DNA of 53,734 bases from Peptococcaceae bacterium BRH_c23 (GCA_000961805.1 LADV01000315.1:1-53734), one strand, 5' to 3'. Positions 32,001 to 43,237 are shown, numbered from the stretch's first letter. Translations and numbers: made by a program. The notes: a model not told the origin generated them from the sequence alone.

Positions 32001-33875
32001 TTATTGGTTGACTGCTGTTTTTGTCGCCTTTTTACGGAAGGCTGGAATGACGGTCTGTAACAATTCAATGACTTCATCTCGCGTTAGATAACTGCCTCGA
32101 TCTCGAACTTTATGCGTGAGCTCTTCTAAAAGTTCAACGTTTATATGGTTTGGTTTAGCGACGAATATCCGACTATGCTTTGTTGACGTAACCCCTTCTT
32201 CAGCAGTCAATAACTCTTCAAAGAGCTTTTCACCCGGCCGAATCCCTGTAAACTGAATTTTTATATCAACATCAGGTTCGAAGCCCGAGAGTCGAATCAA
32301 GTCTTTTGCTAAATCGACGATTTTAACGGGTTTGCCCATATCCAGAATGAAAATTTCCCCACCCAAGGCCATAGCCCCTGCCTGAATGACTAATTGAGCG
32401 GCTTCCGGAATCGTCATGAAATATCTCACCATATCAGGGTGGGTCACAGTAACCGGACCGCCCTGAGCAATTTGTCGCTTAAACGTAGGAATGACACTCC
32501 CTCGACTTCCTAGGACGTTTCCGAACCGAACTGCGACAAACTTTGTGTTTGAGCGAAGATCCAAGCTTTGGATGATCATTTCTGCCGTTCGTTTGGTTGC
32601 CCCCATGACACTTGTGGGATTGACCGCTTTGTCGGTGGAAATAGAAACAAAGGTTTTCACATTGATTTTATCGGCTGCCTCTGCCAGATTTTGTGTACCG
32701 ATCACATTATTCTTCATAGCCTCTTCAGGATTTCTTTCCATCAAGGGAACATGCTTGTGGGCTGCAGCATGGAATACGACGCCAGGCTTGTATCTATTAA
32801 AAATCAGGAATACCTTCTCCCGATCTTTGATATCTAATATTTCTGTTATATAGTCGATTCCAGGGCGTTCAGCACGCAACTCCTGTTCAATATCAAAAAT
32901 ACTGTTCTCTCCATGTCCTAATAAGACAAGTTTTCCTGGATTAAACCTAGCAATCTGACGGCAAATTTCCGAGCCTATCGAGCCTCCTGCACCTGTGATG
33001 AATACTGTCTCTCCTGAGACATAGCCCGCTACTTCCTCTAAATCAACAGAAACAGGGTCACGGCCCAGTAAATCCTCCACTTGCACCTGCCGAATCGGAT
33101 TGACATTGATATCTCCACTAATAATATCATAGACGCCGGGCATGATTTTGAGCTCGACCCCTAATTTTTCACAAATTTGCACAATTTCACGAACAGATTC
33201 GCCTGAAGCTGATGGCATGGCAATAATCACTTCATCGACGTTATGCCCTTTTACGATACGGGCAATATCCTTGCGCGTGCCCAAGACTGGAATTCCAAGT
33301 AATTGCAGCTTCTGTTTTGAATGATCATCATCAATAAAAGCAACAGGACGTCCATCCCGATAATTGCGATTTTTTAATTCTCGCGCGGCTAATACCCCGG
33401 CATCGCCAGCCCCAACAATAAGTACCTGCTTTTGCGAGCCTGGAACATGTCGTTCAAAAGCATTTTCCTGTAAGATCCGCCATATAAACCTCGAACCACC
33501 AATTAAAAAGACCATGGCTAACCACAGAAGCATTGCAGCAGTATGTGGCATCCTAACATAAGAGAGAGTGGCAGCATTAGATAGACCATAAAAATAAACT
33601 ACCGCCACTGTTCCACCCGTTCCAACGGTCACTGCATAAACAATCGAGAGTAACTCCCCCGTACTTGCGTACTGCCAAAGACGATTATATAGCCCGAAGA
33701 CGTAGAAAACCGCAAGATATAAAATAGTCGCACCAATGGCTGTGTGATAATAGGTTTGATAATAATCTAAGGGTATGCCTTCTTCGAAGCGCAAATAAAA
33801 ACTACCGAAAGCTGCTAAGTTGATTAACATAGCATCAATCAGCATTAAGATCATCGTTCGTCTGCGAAATGACAA
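32001..33875 (-). CDS. CapD/FlaA1-type UDP-N-acetylglucosamine 4,6-dehydratase
   Basis: The 624-residue protein has four N-terminal membrane helices (about 8-115), a first Rossmann-like domain (VGAGDAGVLAARELKNR, about 154-170), and a catalytic short-chain dehydrogenase domain with FITGAGGSIGSEI (about 295-307). The active-site run STDKAVNPTSVMGATKR (about 411-427) shows the Met-x3-Lys pair that replaces Tyr-x3-Lys in large WbpM/PglF-type dehydratases. These turn UDP-GlcNAc into the 4-keto-6-deoxy sugar, which the DegT enzyme at 13054 could aminate. The protein is membrane-bound and faces the cytoplasm. No start ambiguity is evident. Confidence 0.9.
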   Translation of the reverse strand: MSFRRRTMILMLIDAMLINLAAFGSFYLRFEEGIPLDYYQTYYHTAIGATILYLAVFYVFGLYNRLWQYASTGELLSIVYAVTVGTGGTVAVVYFYGLSNAATLSYVRMPHTAAMLLWLAMVFLIGGSRFIWRILQENAFERHVPGSQKQVLIVGAGDAGVLAARELKNRNYRDGRPVAFIDDDHSKQKLQLLGIPVLGTRKDIARIVKGHNVDEVIIAMPSASGESVREIVQICEKLGVELKIMPGVYDIISGDINVNPIRQVQVEDLLGRDPVSVDLEEVAGYVSGETVFITGAGGSIGSEICRQIARFNPGKLVLLGHGENSIFDIEQELRAERPGIDYITEILDIKDREKVFLIFNRYKPGVVFHAAAHKHVPLMERNPEEAMKNNVIGTQNLAEAADKINVKTFVSISTDKAVNPTSVMGATKRTAEMIIQSLDLRSNTKFVAVRFGNVLGSRGSVIPTFKRQIAQGGPVTVTHPDMVRYFMTIPEAAQLVIQAGAMALGGEIFILDMGKPVKIVDLAKDLIRLSGFEPDVDIKIQFTGIRPGEKLFEELLTAEEGVTSTKHSRIFVAKPNHINVELLEELTHKVRDRGSYLTRDEVIELLQTVIPAFRKKATKTAVNQ

Positions 33876-33912
33876 CTAACTCAGCCCCTTCTTGAGTAAA
33901 CCAGCCAGTAAA

Positions 33913-33940
33913 CTTCAGACGGAGTTAACTCCACTTGAAG
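33913..33940. promoter_or_regulatory. Long palindrome upstream of the dehydratase gene
   Basis: A perfect 12-bp palindrome GGAGTTAACTCC (33921-33932) is extended by CTTCA (33913-33917) and TGAAG (33936-33940). It lies 38 bp before the dehydratase start, between it and the acyltransferase gene. It could be an operator, or a hairpin that tunes transcription. There is no T tract. Confidence 0.45.
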
Positions 33941-34030
33941 TAAGTTTCCTATATCGCTCTAAAGTTTACTACAACTAACTTGGTTTTACAACTAGCAACA
34001 GTTCACCAACGCTTGCTGGCAGGCTTTGAT

Positions 34031-35158
34031 TTAGGTTCTACGCGAAGTCTTCTTCTTAGCTTGGTAACCTATCATAAAATAACTATAGGGTAAAAAACTA
34101 ATCAATCTTACACTTACATAGCTAAATATTAAGGTCATCACTAGCACGATTGGATAGAATATCCAATCGTCATATTGAATATTATGGTTCTTAAGTAGTT
34201 TAATCATCGATTGATTAAAAAAGATGTGTATTAAGTATATCCCGAAAGAGTATACCCCTATATTATGTACAAGTTTCGCAAGGACACTCCTTTTCGTTAC
34301 AAGATCTCGGGCGAGATTATATAAAAACAAAAAGGAAATAACCCTAAAAATTGGATAGATTAATTCCGCCCCTATAAAGAAATAGGCTGGAATAGTATTA
34401 TAGCGATACCCTGTTGTCAACCCTATAATAATAAAAAAACTAGCTGCGATGGTTAACGCCAAAGATAATGTCAGCAAAAGGGGAGTTAGGCGACTGAATC
34501 GACTTTTTAATAAATCATAATGATCGGATATGTAAATCCCAATTCCAAAATAAAAAATATAACCAATAAAGTTAATCTTAATGACCGTCAAGTATGGGGT
34601 GTATATACCTACCATATACATCGTCTGGATGATCAACAATAAGGTGACCAACAGTTCTATCTTATCTCTTCGTCTAAAAAAGTCATAAACCTTAATAAGG
34701 ATCGGATATAAAAGATAAAATTGAATAATTATTAAAAAGAACCAAAGATGATATGATGCATCTGCTTTTAAGATACTTGTGAATAGAAGCTTGAAATTTG
34801 AACTGAATGAGTTACTCTGTATAACAGCACCTTTGTTAAATACTGTATATAATACAGAAAATAAGATGTATTGTGGAATAATCGATCGTACCCTCTTTTT
34901 ATAGAACTCTAGCAAAGAGAAGTCATCACGGTATTTCTTCGCTAAAACAAAGCCTGAGATCAAGATAAATAGGGGCACTGCAAACTGGGAGAAGATATCG
35001 ATCCATAAATTAAGTATCACTAAAGTATTAAACTGCGGTACTTCCGTAAAATAACCTGTTGTATGGATAGCAATAACGGCTACAACACCAAATCCTCTGA
35101 GATAATTAATTTCCTCAATTGTGTGAGTTGTTGTTTGACCACTCCTACCCTTAATCAT
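34031..35158 (-). CDS. Membrane acyltransferase, AT3 (OafA/WecH) family
   Basis: I favour the ATG at 35158 over the TTG at 35170. The 375-residue protein has ten or so helices and opens with EEINYLRGFGVVAVIAIHTTG, holding the conserved R and H of the AT3 family (R-x10-H). FAVPLFILISGFVLAKKYRD follows. Such proteins carry acyl groups, often acetyl, across or at the membrane onto sugars of surface polymers. AT content is noticeably higher than in the neighbours, a common sign of exchange among O-modification genes. It is adjacent to a second AT3 gene but separated by 190 bp. Confidence 0.83.
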   Translation of the reverse strand: MIKGRSGQTTTHTIEEINYLRGFGVVAVIAIHTTGYFTEVPQFNTLVILNLWIDIFSQFAVPLFILISGFVLAKKYRDDFSLLEFYKKRVRSIIPQYILFSVLYTVFNKGAVIQSNSFSSNFKLLFTSILKADASYHLWFFLIIIQFYLLYPILIKVYDFFRRRDKIELLVTLLLIIQTMYMVGIYTPYLTVIKINFIGYIFYFGIGIYISDHYDLLKSRFSRLTPLLLTLSLALTIAASFFIIIGLTTGYRYNTIPAYFFIGAELIYPIFRVISFLFLYNLARDLVTKRSVLAKLVHNIGVYSFGIYLIHIFFNQSMIKLLKNHNIQYDDWIFYPIVLVMTLIFSYVSVRLISFLPYSYFMIGYQAKKKTSRRT

Positions 35159-35351
35159 GTCAATCCACAATTCCCTTCTTCGGAGAACCTTGCCTCGTAT
35201 TAAGCTTAATATTCCTGAGGGATTCTGTAATAACTACATCTGTCTGATGCTGGAAGATCCGGATTGGGGTGAGGGATCTATGCAGACTACAGTCGGAATT
35301 TAACAACTTTAGAGTAACGTACTTATAGAGTTTTTAGTACTTTATCAGTAA

Positions 35352-36410
35352 TTAGTAGTACTTCTTAGCAGGAAATTCGGGAAACTTCGGTCTAAAACCT
35401 TCTTCAACCTCTCCGAGCGCTAAAGATTTTCCGTATGGAACATGTTTTGCTATTTTATAAATAAGCAATGGGATAATAATTCCCACTACAAGAAAGCGGA
35501 TTGGTGTGATCGCGATAAACTGGCGAACAAGATAAACTGACGCTATATGCAAATACATGATTACCATGGCCGCTCTCCCCAGGCGAACTAGGGAGTTCTT
35601 GATAAGAGGCCAGCGAGTAAAAATCATACTAATTTTAATCAGTAATAATGTGAAAACCAGAGGCAGGATTAGATTCGTCCCAAAATAATAGTATTGTCGA
35701 TGCTTCATATCTAACCCATAATCCAGGATCTGATGAGAATAAAGATAAATAAAGCTTAATAGAACCAGAAAGGATAATCCAAAAATTATATTTCGGAGGA
35801 TAGCTTTCTCCAAAAATTGATATTGCTTAATTAAATGACCTAAGGCATAGAAAACAAGAGCGTATAATCCAACATCTACATTCCAAGGAACAAAACTATT
35901 CATCCAATAGCGGGATTCCCCATAGGCCAATAAAAAGCAACCTACTAAAAATATTCCTTTATAGAACACCGAAGGGACCTTTCGGCATAAATAATCGTAA
36001 GCTATTTGCACACTAAACAAACATGTTGTGAACCAAAACGTTGCGTAAACACCTTCCAAGAGGCTCCCACCTAATAAAAATGCTTTCCAATGGCCCTGCA
36101 AAAAATAGCCTATCGTTTGACCTTTCCATAGGCTTACACCCATCATCGTCAGTGTCAAAAGTGTTAAGTAAAAAAGATAAGGGATTAATAAATGTTGTGC
36201 TTTTTTCTTGGCATAAGCAAGCACTGTTTGTTGAGGTTTTAATCGATATAAATATCCACTAACAAAGAAAAACAGTGGCATGTGAAACCAGAACATATAA
36301 AAAGCGTTTTTACTTCCTGAATGCCCCCAAACTACTGACAGAATCCCTAGACCTTTTAGGATATCAACCCATTCAATCCGTTCTGATTTCAAATCATTGA
36401 CGGCACCCAC
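35352..36410 (-). CDS. Membrane acyltransferase, AT3 family (second)
   Basis: The frame is open from 36608, but only the part after 36410 looks like protein: a GTG at 36410 follows GAGGGGGATTGGATC, and the 352-residue product opens VNDLKSERIEWVDILKGLGI, the usual AT3 start. It has about ten helices, VVWGHSG with the family His, FWFHMPLFFFVSGYLY, and a basic C-terminus. This branch resembles fucose-4-O-acetylase-like enzymes. It probably acetylates a sugar of the polymer. The 180 bp upstream in the same frame are best read as leader DNA, though a longer protein cannot be excluded. Confidence 0.78.
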   Translation of the reverse strand: MGAVNDLKSERIEWVDILKGLGILSVVWGHSGSKNAFYMFWFHMPLFFFVSGYLYRLKPQQTVLAYAKKKAQHLLIPYLFYLTLLTLTMMGVSLWKGQTIGYFLQGHWKAFLLGGSLLEGVYATFWFTTCLFSVQIAYDYLCRKVPSVFYKGIFLVGCFLLAYGESRYWMNSFVPWNVDVGLYALVFYALGHLIKQYQFLEKAILRNIIFGLSFLVLLSFIYLYSHQILDYGLDMKHRQYYYFGTNLILPLVFTLLLIKISMIFTRWPLIKNSLVRLGRAAMVIMYLHIASVYLVRQFIAITPIRFLVVGIIIPLLIYKIAKHVPYGKSLALGEVEEGFRPKFPEFPAKKYY

Positions 36411-36588
36411 GATCCAATCCCCCTCTTTCCTCTCTGAACCATAGTACCATAGACCATGGTTTTTTACTAAAGGAAACTTGGCTATGGCCATCAAGGTACT
36501 CTTATCTCGAACATCCTTGTTCACGCCTTGGACAGCGCATAAGAAAAGACTATCTGTCATTTTATTTTTGACGATAGTCCTTTGCAAC

Positions 36589-37266
36589 TTACTGGATTGT
36601 ACTCTCACCCGTAATCAACCAGCGGTTATTTTGTTTCACTAGATTAACTCGTACCTGCACGATTTGTTCATGCTCTTCCCCAACTGCTGTGCCATCCGTC
36701 AAGTTATAATCCCTTGCCGTGTACCGATAATCGACGCGAAGGGTGGCTGTGTTTTCACCTAAACTTTCCACATCTACTTGATCAAAGTTTATTTCACTGA
36801 CATCGATTCCAATACTTTGAACTAAATATTCTTCTGCTCGCCGTGCATGTTTTTCAAACAAATCCCCCGTATAAGCTTTAGCTAGCTTTTGTCGGAAGGT
36901 GGCCATGTCTGTTGATTTCCAGGCCCCAAAGAAAATTCCAATATTCTGCTTGTAGTCCGTAATGACTTGTTGGGCCAAAAGGGATTCTCCATTATGCGAG
37001 CTAGAATTATCATCTTTTTCTGGTTCGTTCAGATTATTTACTACGCTATTTTCAAATGGACCATCCGTTTGGATGCTTTGGATTGGAGGGGTTTGAACTT
37101 GATTATTGACCACTCCGGAAACTGTTTGTATTTTATCTTCGCCACGCAGTTTAGAGATAAAAGACGTTGGAGAACTCGAATTCGTGATTAAAGATACACC
37201 TACTGTCCCGACCAGTATACCAAGACCTAATGCCAGTGCTCCAAATAAGTAATTCATTTTACGCAT
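36589..37266 (-). CDS. Membrane-anchored protein of unknown function with an NTF2-like domain
   Basis: The likely start is the ATG at 37266, after AAAGGAG; a TTG nine bases earlier is too close to that site. The 225-residue product has one N-terminal helix (about 6-28), then a Ser/Asn/Gln-rich spacer to about residue 95, then a folded domain. The latter contains FFGAWKSTDMATFRQKLAKAY and ends in beta strands (TATLRVDYRYTARDYNL, then VRVNLVKQNNRWLITGEST). That is the look of an NTF2/SnoaL-like domain outside the membrane. I recognise no specific family. The next upstream protein (37783) has the same membrane-anchor layout. A terminator lies upstream at 37365-37407. Confidence 0.6.
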   Translation of the reverse strand: MRKMNYLFGALALGLGILVGTVGVSLITNSSSPTSFISKLRGEDKIQTVSGVVNNQVQTPPIQSIQTDGPFENSVVNNLNEPEKDDNSSSHNGESLLAQQVITDYKQNIGIFFGAWKSTDMATFRQKLAKAYTGDLFEKHARRAEEYLVQSIGIDVSEINFDQVDVESLGENTATLRVDYRYTARDYNLTDGTAVGEEHEQIVQVRVNLVKQNNRWLITGESTIQ

Positions 37267-37364
37267 AAAGACCAAAATCTCCTTTAACTGGATTTTGTTA
37301 CTATTTTTTCCAAATTAAAGAGATCTTAGACATGATCTGTTATATTTATCAGGAATTGAGCGGA

Positions 37365-37407
37365 CAGAAAAAAACACAAGGCCTGTCTGATCTAGGCAAG
37401 CCTTGTG
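37365..37407 (-). terminator. Rho-independent terminator
   Basis: On the minus strand CACAAGGC (37407-37400) pairs with GCCTTGTG (37382-37375), followed by seven T. It ends transcription from the gene at 37783-38526. The rest of the gap 37276-37782 is AT-rich and shows no gene. Confidence 0.85.
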
Positions 37408-37782
37408 GATATTTAGTTTTATTCAGCCCTTAACTTCAGCGTTCAACCTTGTAAAACAAGGTCACAGTATACTGAGTTTAGTTGCCTATTCAATTTAATC
37501 TCGATATTCCTAAAAGCTTCTATTCTCTTAGCCTATTAATATTTAACAATCCCTCCTAAATTTTCTGATCAGCTTGCAAGCAATTTCCAATGTTTTATTA
37601 AAAGAACTTATTCATTAATAATTTTTATGTTAAATTTTAGATTGTTAGTGTCTATGCATTTACCCATTTTCTACTCATAGCCATCTGCACCTTGGAAACA
37701 TTCAGCATTTTTATTATCGCATAAGCTACTATTACTAAACAATATCTCATTCCTGCTTCAATTGCCTTGTATGTTGCCTGAA

Positions 37783-38526
37783 TTAATTTCGTTTGGTTGC
37801 AAATGGCGTCGCTCCGTAGATCTTGGAATTTGCATCATAACGCATAAGCTGGGAATCAAGATCATGAATTCCTTGATGGAATTGTTCAATCCTCGTTTTA
37901 TCTTTCGAATCGAAGGCGTCAATTCCACTGTTAAGGAGAATATCAAAGTAAGTGGTAAAGGTCACAGCTTTGGCAGCGCTCGCTTCATTCTTGTACTGCT
38001 TGTCCAACAATGCTTTGTGGAATACAATGTACTTTTTAATATCTTGTTCATTCATTTGCGGGCCCGCTGCCGGTCCATAGAGATAACCGTCTACATATTG
38101 GTGGATGTTCCATGCAGAACCGAAGACTAAAGTTTTAGCATCATTGCTTAAGGCCGTCTCACCGAAGAACATTGCAACCGAAGGTGCCAAATTGATCAGT
38201 TTGGTATCCGGTTCGCGATATTTGTTCTTAGATCCGACATCGCCTTGGGGAGGCGCGTTGAGTGTAAGGGGTGCTGTCGGTACTGTAATCGTTTGGGCAA
38301 CACCCGATGTTGCAGGTGGGGCAGTTCCCTCTGGCAAAACTGTTCCGTTACTGCCATTAGCGCCGTTAACTGCTGGAGTCTGAATGACTACCTGGTCAGT
38401 GATAGCGCTTTGTTGTCTGAAAACCTTCCAGACACTGGGACCATAAACCCCAGCAGCAACAACAGCACCCGCTAGAACTAAAGTTCCCGCTAAGGTCACT
38501 ATCCTCTTTTTGTCGATTGGTATCAT
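37783..38526 (-). CDS. Membrane-anchored extracytoplasmic protein of unknown function
   Basis: The ATG at 38526 follows AAGGAGGG. The 247-residue product has a basic start, one helix (about 8-28), then a Gly/Asn/Pro/Thr-rich linker to about 105 (NGANGSNGT, LPEGTAPPA), typical of a stalk crossing the wall. A helical domain follows (PSVAMFFGETALSNDAKTL, then a C-terminal run with FHKALLDKQYKNEASAAKA). No enzyme motif is visible. It is read after galU and ahead of the polysaccharide genes but has its own terminator. With the protein at 36589 it may serve assembly or anchoring of the polymer; this is guesswork from position only. Confidence 0.55.
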   Translation of the reverse strand: MIPIDKKRIVTLAGTLVLAGAVVAAGVYGPSVWKVFRQQSAITDQVVIQTPAVNGANGSNGTVLPEGTAPPATSGVAQTITVPTAPLTLNAPPQGDVGSKNKYREPDTKLINLAPSVAMFFGETALSNDAKTLVFGSAWNIHQYVDGYLYGPAAGPQMNEQDIKKYIVFHKALLDKQYKNEASAAKAVTFTTYFDILLNSGIDAFDSKDKTRIEQFHQGIHDLDSQLMRYDANSKIYGATPFATKRN

Positions 38527-38745
38527 TGGTCTCTTCCCTCCTTCATTCATTATTATGGTACGTTAGTATATTACCAATTATTGGGAGAAAAGGTTGTCGT
38601 TTTTGCTGTAGTGCGTAGCCCATTTTCCGTTCTCTATTTTCCTGAAAACTAATAGATAGCTCCTCATCGTTTAAATTCGCGAAGATCAGGCAGCATTATC
38701 CAGAATAATTTGCACTTTAGGCGAATCTAAAGAACAATTTGTTAT

Positions 38746-38801
38746 GATGAAAAATTCCCTCTCATTGTTAAAAACGCTTAACAATGGGAGGGAATTCTTT
38801 A
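38746..38801 (-). terminator. Long terminator hairpin after galU
   Basis: AATTCCCTC and GAGGGAATT bound a 19-bp stem with one G-T pair, its inner part being CATTGTTAA/TTAACAATG. On the minus strand it ends in five T. The remainder of 38551-38866 shows a GGGGACA/TGTCCCC patch at about 38814-38865 but no gene. Confidence 0.85.
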
Positions 38802-38866
38802 CGATGCGGAAAGGGGACACACCTGCTGAAGTTAATAGCTGTTCTTAGGGACAGGAATGTCCCCAA

Positions 38867-39748
38867 CTAAATGTCGAATTTGCGAACCAGGGTTCGTAGG
38901 TAGTTCATAAGGTCCTCTGCAAGATATTCTCGGCGCAGCGCATAATCAATCGTTGCTTCCACAAAACCCAATTTGTCACCGACGTCGTACCGTCGGCCTT
39001 CAAATTCATAAGCAAGAATTTCCTGATATCGACCAAGCTCCTTAATTCCATCGGTGAGTTGTATCTCCCCACCTTTGCCTGATGGAAGGACACTTAAAAT
39101 ATCAAAAATCTCAGGATTTAAAATATATCGTCCCATAATTGCTAAGTGTGTCTTGGGAGCATCTTCGGAACGTGGTTTCTCAACCATATCCTTGGAACGA
39201 TAAAGTCGATCCGCAAATTTTTCGCCGTCCACAATCCCATATTTGGAGGTATCCTCGAGTGGAACCTCCTGAACCCCTACGATACTTGCTCCGTAGCGTT
39301 CGTATTGGTTCATCATTTGACGCAATGCAGGCACTTTGGAGTGGATAACATCATCTCCCAACAGAACTGCAAACGGTTCATTTCCTATAAATTTCCGAGC
39401 GCTATAGATTGCATGGCCCAAACCCAACGCCTCTTTTTGCCTTACGTAATAAATATCCGCCAACTGAGCAATATCCTGTACCAAATCTAAGAGTTCATCT
39501 TTGGCGTTTTTTTCTAAATAGGCTTCTAATTCCATTGAGCGGTCGAAATGGTCTTCTATAGCCCGCTTGTTCCGCCCTGTAACAATAACTATATCTTCAA
39601 TTCCAGATTTAATAGCCTCTTCTACTATGTATTGAATGGTTGGTTTATCAACAATAGGCAGCATCTCTTTCGGTTGAGCCTTTGTTGCTGGCAAAAAACG
39701 GGTTCCCAGCCCGGCTGCCGGAATTACTGCTTTTCGAATTTTTCGCAT
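38867..39748 (-). CDS. galU: UTP-glucose-1-phosphate uridylyltransferase
   Basis: The 293-residue enzyme has the nucleotidyltransferase opening [17 protein letters not shown] (8-24) with [16 protein letters not shown], then [14 protein letters not shown] (about 58-71) and VLLGDD (about 127-132), all diagnostic for bacterial GalU. It makes UDP-glucose for wall polymers. AAAGGAGAG precedes the ATG at 39748. The gene stands alone between the clpP terminator and its own strong terminator, at the upstream end of the polysaccharide cluster; the product feeds that pathway but the gene appears to be a separate transcript. Confidence 0.95.
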   Translation of the reverse strand: MRKIRKAVIPAAGLGTRFLPATKAQPKEMLPIVDKPTIQYIVEEAIKSGIEDIVIVTGRNKRAIEDHFDRSMELEAYLEKNAKDELLDLVQDIAQLADIYYVRQKEALGLGHAIYSARKFIGNEPFAVLLGDDVIHSKVPALRQMMNQYERYGASIVGVQEVPLEDTSKYGIVDGEKFADRLYRSKDMVEKPRSEDAPKTHLAIMGRYILNPEIFDILSVLPSGKGGEIQLTDGIKELGRYQEILAYEFEGRRYDVGDKLGFVEATIDYALRREYLAEDLMNYLRTLVRKFDI

Positions 39749-39951
39749 CTTTTAACTCTCCTTTGTTTTAATCAAATTTGTAAGTTCACTTGCCTCTTAA
39801 TTATATATAACAGTAAGCTAACTAATTCGTATTGCCTCTGTAAATGTTTTCGACATAGGGGTTTAAATCCCTTCCATTTATTGATATAAAATGTAAAATT
39901 ATTCAAAAACAAAGGTTCTTACTACCTTCCCTCGCTATCCTTAAATAAAAT

Positions 39952-39986
39952 AAAACGCAAGAGCAATATTATCACTTTTGCGTTTT
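39952..39986 (-). terminator. Terminator of clpP
   Basis: AAAACGCAA (39952-39960) pairs with TTGCGTTTT (39978-39986), giving a stem with A and T runs on both sides. It may work in both directions. It lies 20 bp after the clpP stop. Confidence 0.8.
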
Positions 39987-40005
39987 AAATATAGTAATTA
40001 CTACA

Positions 40006-40626
40006 TTATACCTTATTTTTTTCTTCAGCAGGATTGGCTTTTTCTAAGACTTGGTCAACGACTCCATATTCTTTGGCTTCTTCTGCCGTCATATAATAAT
40101 CGCGTTCAGTATCTTTTTCAATCTTTTCAATAGGTTGCCCAGTTCTTTCCGCGAGGATTCTATTCATCTTCGCTTTGGTCCGCAGCAATTGCCTAGCGTG
40201 AATTTCAATCTCAGTCGCTTGTCCTGAGAGACCATGTCCGCCGATTAATGGCTGATGTATCAAGACTTCCGAGTTGGGAAGCGCGACCCGTTTACCTTTT
40301 GCACCGCTCGCCAGCAGGAAAGCACCCATACTCGCCGCCATACCGATGCAAATGGTTCGGACATCTGAACGAATGTGCTGCATAGTGTCATAGATAGCCA
40401 TACCAGCTGTGATCGAACCTCCAGGGCTGTTGATATAAAGATTTATATCCTTTTCGGGATCTTCTGCTTCAAGGAAGAGCATTTGTGCTACGACAAGATT
40501 GGACACATCATCATCGATCCCACCACCGAGGAAAATAATTCTGTCTTTTAATAGACGGGAGTATATATCGTAGGAGCGCTCCCCACGATTCGTTTGTTCT
40601 ACTACCATTGGGACGAGATAACCCAT
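40006..40626 (-). CDS. clpP: ATP-dependent Clp protease proteolytic subunit
   Basis: The 206-residue serine peptidase has the catalytic Ser99 in GMAASMGAF, His124 in VLIHQPL and Asp172 in EKDTERD, plus the oligomerisation and loop patterns of ClpP ([18 protein letters not shown], 65-82). Fourteen subunits form the chamber that degrades proteins delivered by ClpX or ClpC. It stands alone, without clpX nearby, between terminators. Its promoter overlaps a CtsR-like operator (40711-40727), so heat or protein stress should induce it. Confidence 0.96.
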   Translation of the reverse strand: MGYLVPMVVEQTNRGERSYDIYSRLLKDRIIFLGGGIDDDVSNLVVAQMLFLEAEDPEKDINLYINSPGGSITAGMAIYDTMQHIRSDVRTICIGMAASMGAFLLASGAKGKRVALPNSEVLIHQPLIGGHGLSGQATEIEIHARQLLRTKAKMNRILAERTGQPIEKIEKDTERDYYMTAEEAKEYGVVDQVLEKANPAEEKNKV

Positions 40627-40697
40627 TCACAATTCCCCCTATTCTCTTTTATTCAGATTACTTCAATTTACTTATTATATTCTTGCCGATTAACTTT

Positions 40698-40727
40698 ATT
40701 TTAGTACAAAGGTCAGTTAAGGTCAAA
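40698..40727 (-). promoter_or_regulatory. clpP promoter overlapped by a CtsR-like operator
   Basis: On the minus strand TTGACC (40726-40721) and TAAAAT (40703-40698) are 17 bp apart. On the plus strand GGTCAGT-TAA-GGTCAAA (40711-40727) matches the known CtsR heptad direct repeat (GGTCAAA, 3 bp, RGTCAAA) in 12 of 14 core bases. The site covers the -35 and spacer, where a repressor would block polymerase. Confidence 0.78.
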
Positions 40728-40922
40728 TGATTTCTTGAACTTTACGAAAAAACTTGATTTCCAAGAATTCATCCTGAAGTTCTGGAAAAAAATTATCTCT
40801 ATTTATCTTGATGGTTACTCATTGTTTTTCCTAAATAAATCCTTCCCGTTATTCTTCTTAACCTAATCTAGGATGTGGAATATACTGGTATTAATCATCC
40901 ACGGAAAGGTGGTCGATGTGAC

Positions 40923-41585
40923 GTGGAGCAATCTAAGAACCAAGTTCCTCTTTATCCATCCCATTATGGACCTTATCCAATAAACCCTAACCTCATTCGG
41001 AGGTCTCAACCCCAAATCCCGAAAGCTCGTCACGGTGTCTCTCCCTGCGTACCAATCCTTCCTTTGAGTCAGACACTGGAATTTGGTTATTGGAAACTGT
41101 TATCTCCCGCGCTTTTTGGGACAGCCGGCGCGCTTTTTCTAAGCTTGTTTTCTGATGAAAAAAATGATCTTATCGAAGGTTTTGGAGGGACCCTCTTTAA
41201 ATTCGCTATTGTCGGGTATTCTATTGGTGCTACAGTTGCTGCCTCCTTCGCAATAACTAACGTGTTGAAGAACTCTCGCCCTCCATATGATCATCTATTC
41301 CTTCCCATCGGGGGAGCTCTTGTCTCAACCATCTTATTTTTTGCTGCAGATTACTTCCTCCTCTACCGATTTTTCCCGTCCAGTTTTAAAGGGGATGTGG
41401 GAGATGACTTTTTGACTCAACTCTTCTCGTTTTGCTATTTTAGTATAACGACTATGGCTACTGGGGACTTAGGTGACATCCTGCCGGCCAATGTAACTGC
41501 ACGTGCTTTGATCTCCATAGAGATAGGATTTTACCTGTTTACCATGGCTACTGCAATCCAGCTCCTTCTTGTTCAAAAAACTTAG
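40923..41585 (+). CDS. Two-pore-helix potassium-channel-like membrane protein with an altered filter
   Basis: The likely start is the GTG at 40923, after AAAGGTGG; an ATG at 40875 lacks a ribosome site. The 220-residue protein has a basic N-terminal tail, four hydrophobic segments (about 55-77, 88-112, 125-147, 192-216), and between the last two a pore-loop-like stretch FSITTMATGDLGDILP (173-188). This fits the Ion_trans_2 family, but the normal filter TVGYGD is here TGDLGD. Selectivity may be changed or lost. It is read away from clpP and ends at a hairpin. Ion conduction is inferred from the fold only. Confidence 0.68.
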   Translation: MEQSKNQVPLYPSHYGPYPINPNLIRRSQPQIPKARHGVSPCVPILPLSQTLEFGYWKLLSPALFGTAGALFLSLFSDEKNDLIEGFGGTLFKFAIVGYSIGATVAASFAITNVLKNSRPPYDHLFLPIGGALVSTILFFAADYFLLYRFFPSSFKGDVGDDFLTQLFSFCYFSITTMATGDLGDILPANVTARALISIEIGFYLFTMATAIQLLLVQKT

Positions 41586-41693
41586 TAGAACTCCTTCAGC
41601 TAATACTAGACATCCATAGCGGAGAGGAGCCTACTACCGAAGCAGAGCATGGAACTCTCACTTATGAAGAGAGAGTCTGAGAAGTGGATCAAA

Positions 41694-41721
41694 GGGGATA
41701 GTTCAGAAAAACTATTCCCCT
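41694..41721 (+). terminator. Hairpin after the channel gene
   Basis: GGGGATAGTT pairs with AACTATTCCCC with one bulged base. A weak T-containing tail follows (TATTACTT). The rest of 41586-41860 is the gdhA leader, including the palindrome AATGAATTCATT (41763-41774), a possible operator. Confidence 0.6.
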
Positions 41722-41839
41722 ATTACTTAATGATAATGATGGATTTATAATGTATTATGAATAATGAATTCATTCAATTAGCTACTTATAATTGGACAAG
41801 AATAGATGTAATATAAAAGGCGAAATAAAAATCTATTAA

Positions 41840-43198
<1,359 letters not shown>

Positions 43199-43237
43199 AA
43201 TTAGGGTTAGTAAGATAAGATATGCTGATAGAGGGCA

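Noticed and set aside
36411..36608. 66-codon N-terminal extension of the second acyltransferase
   Set aside because: It lacks family likeness; a GTG with a good ribosome site lies just before the conserved start.
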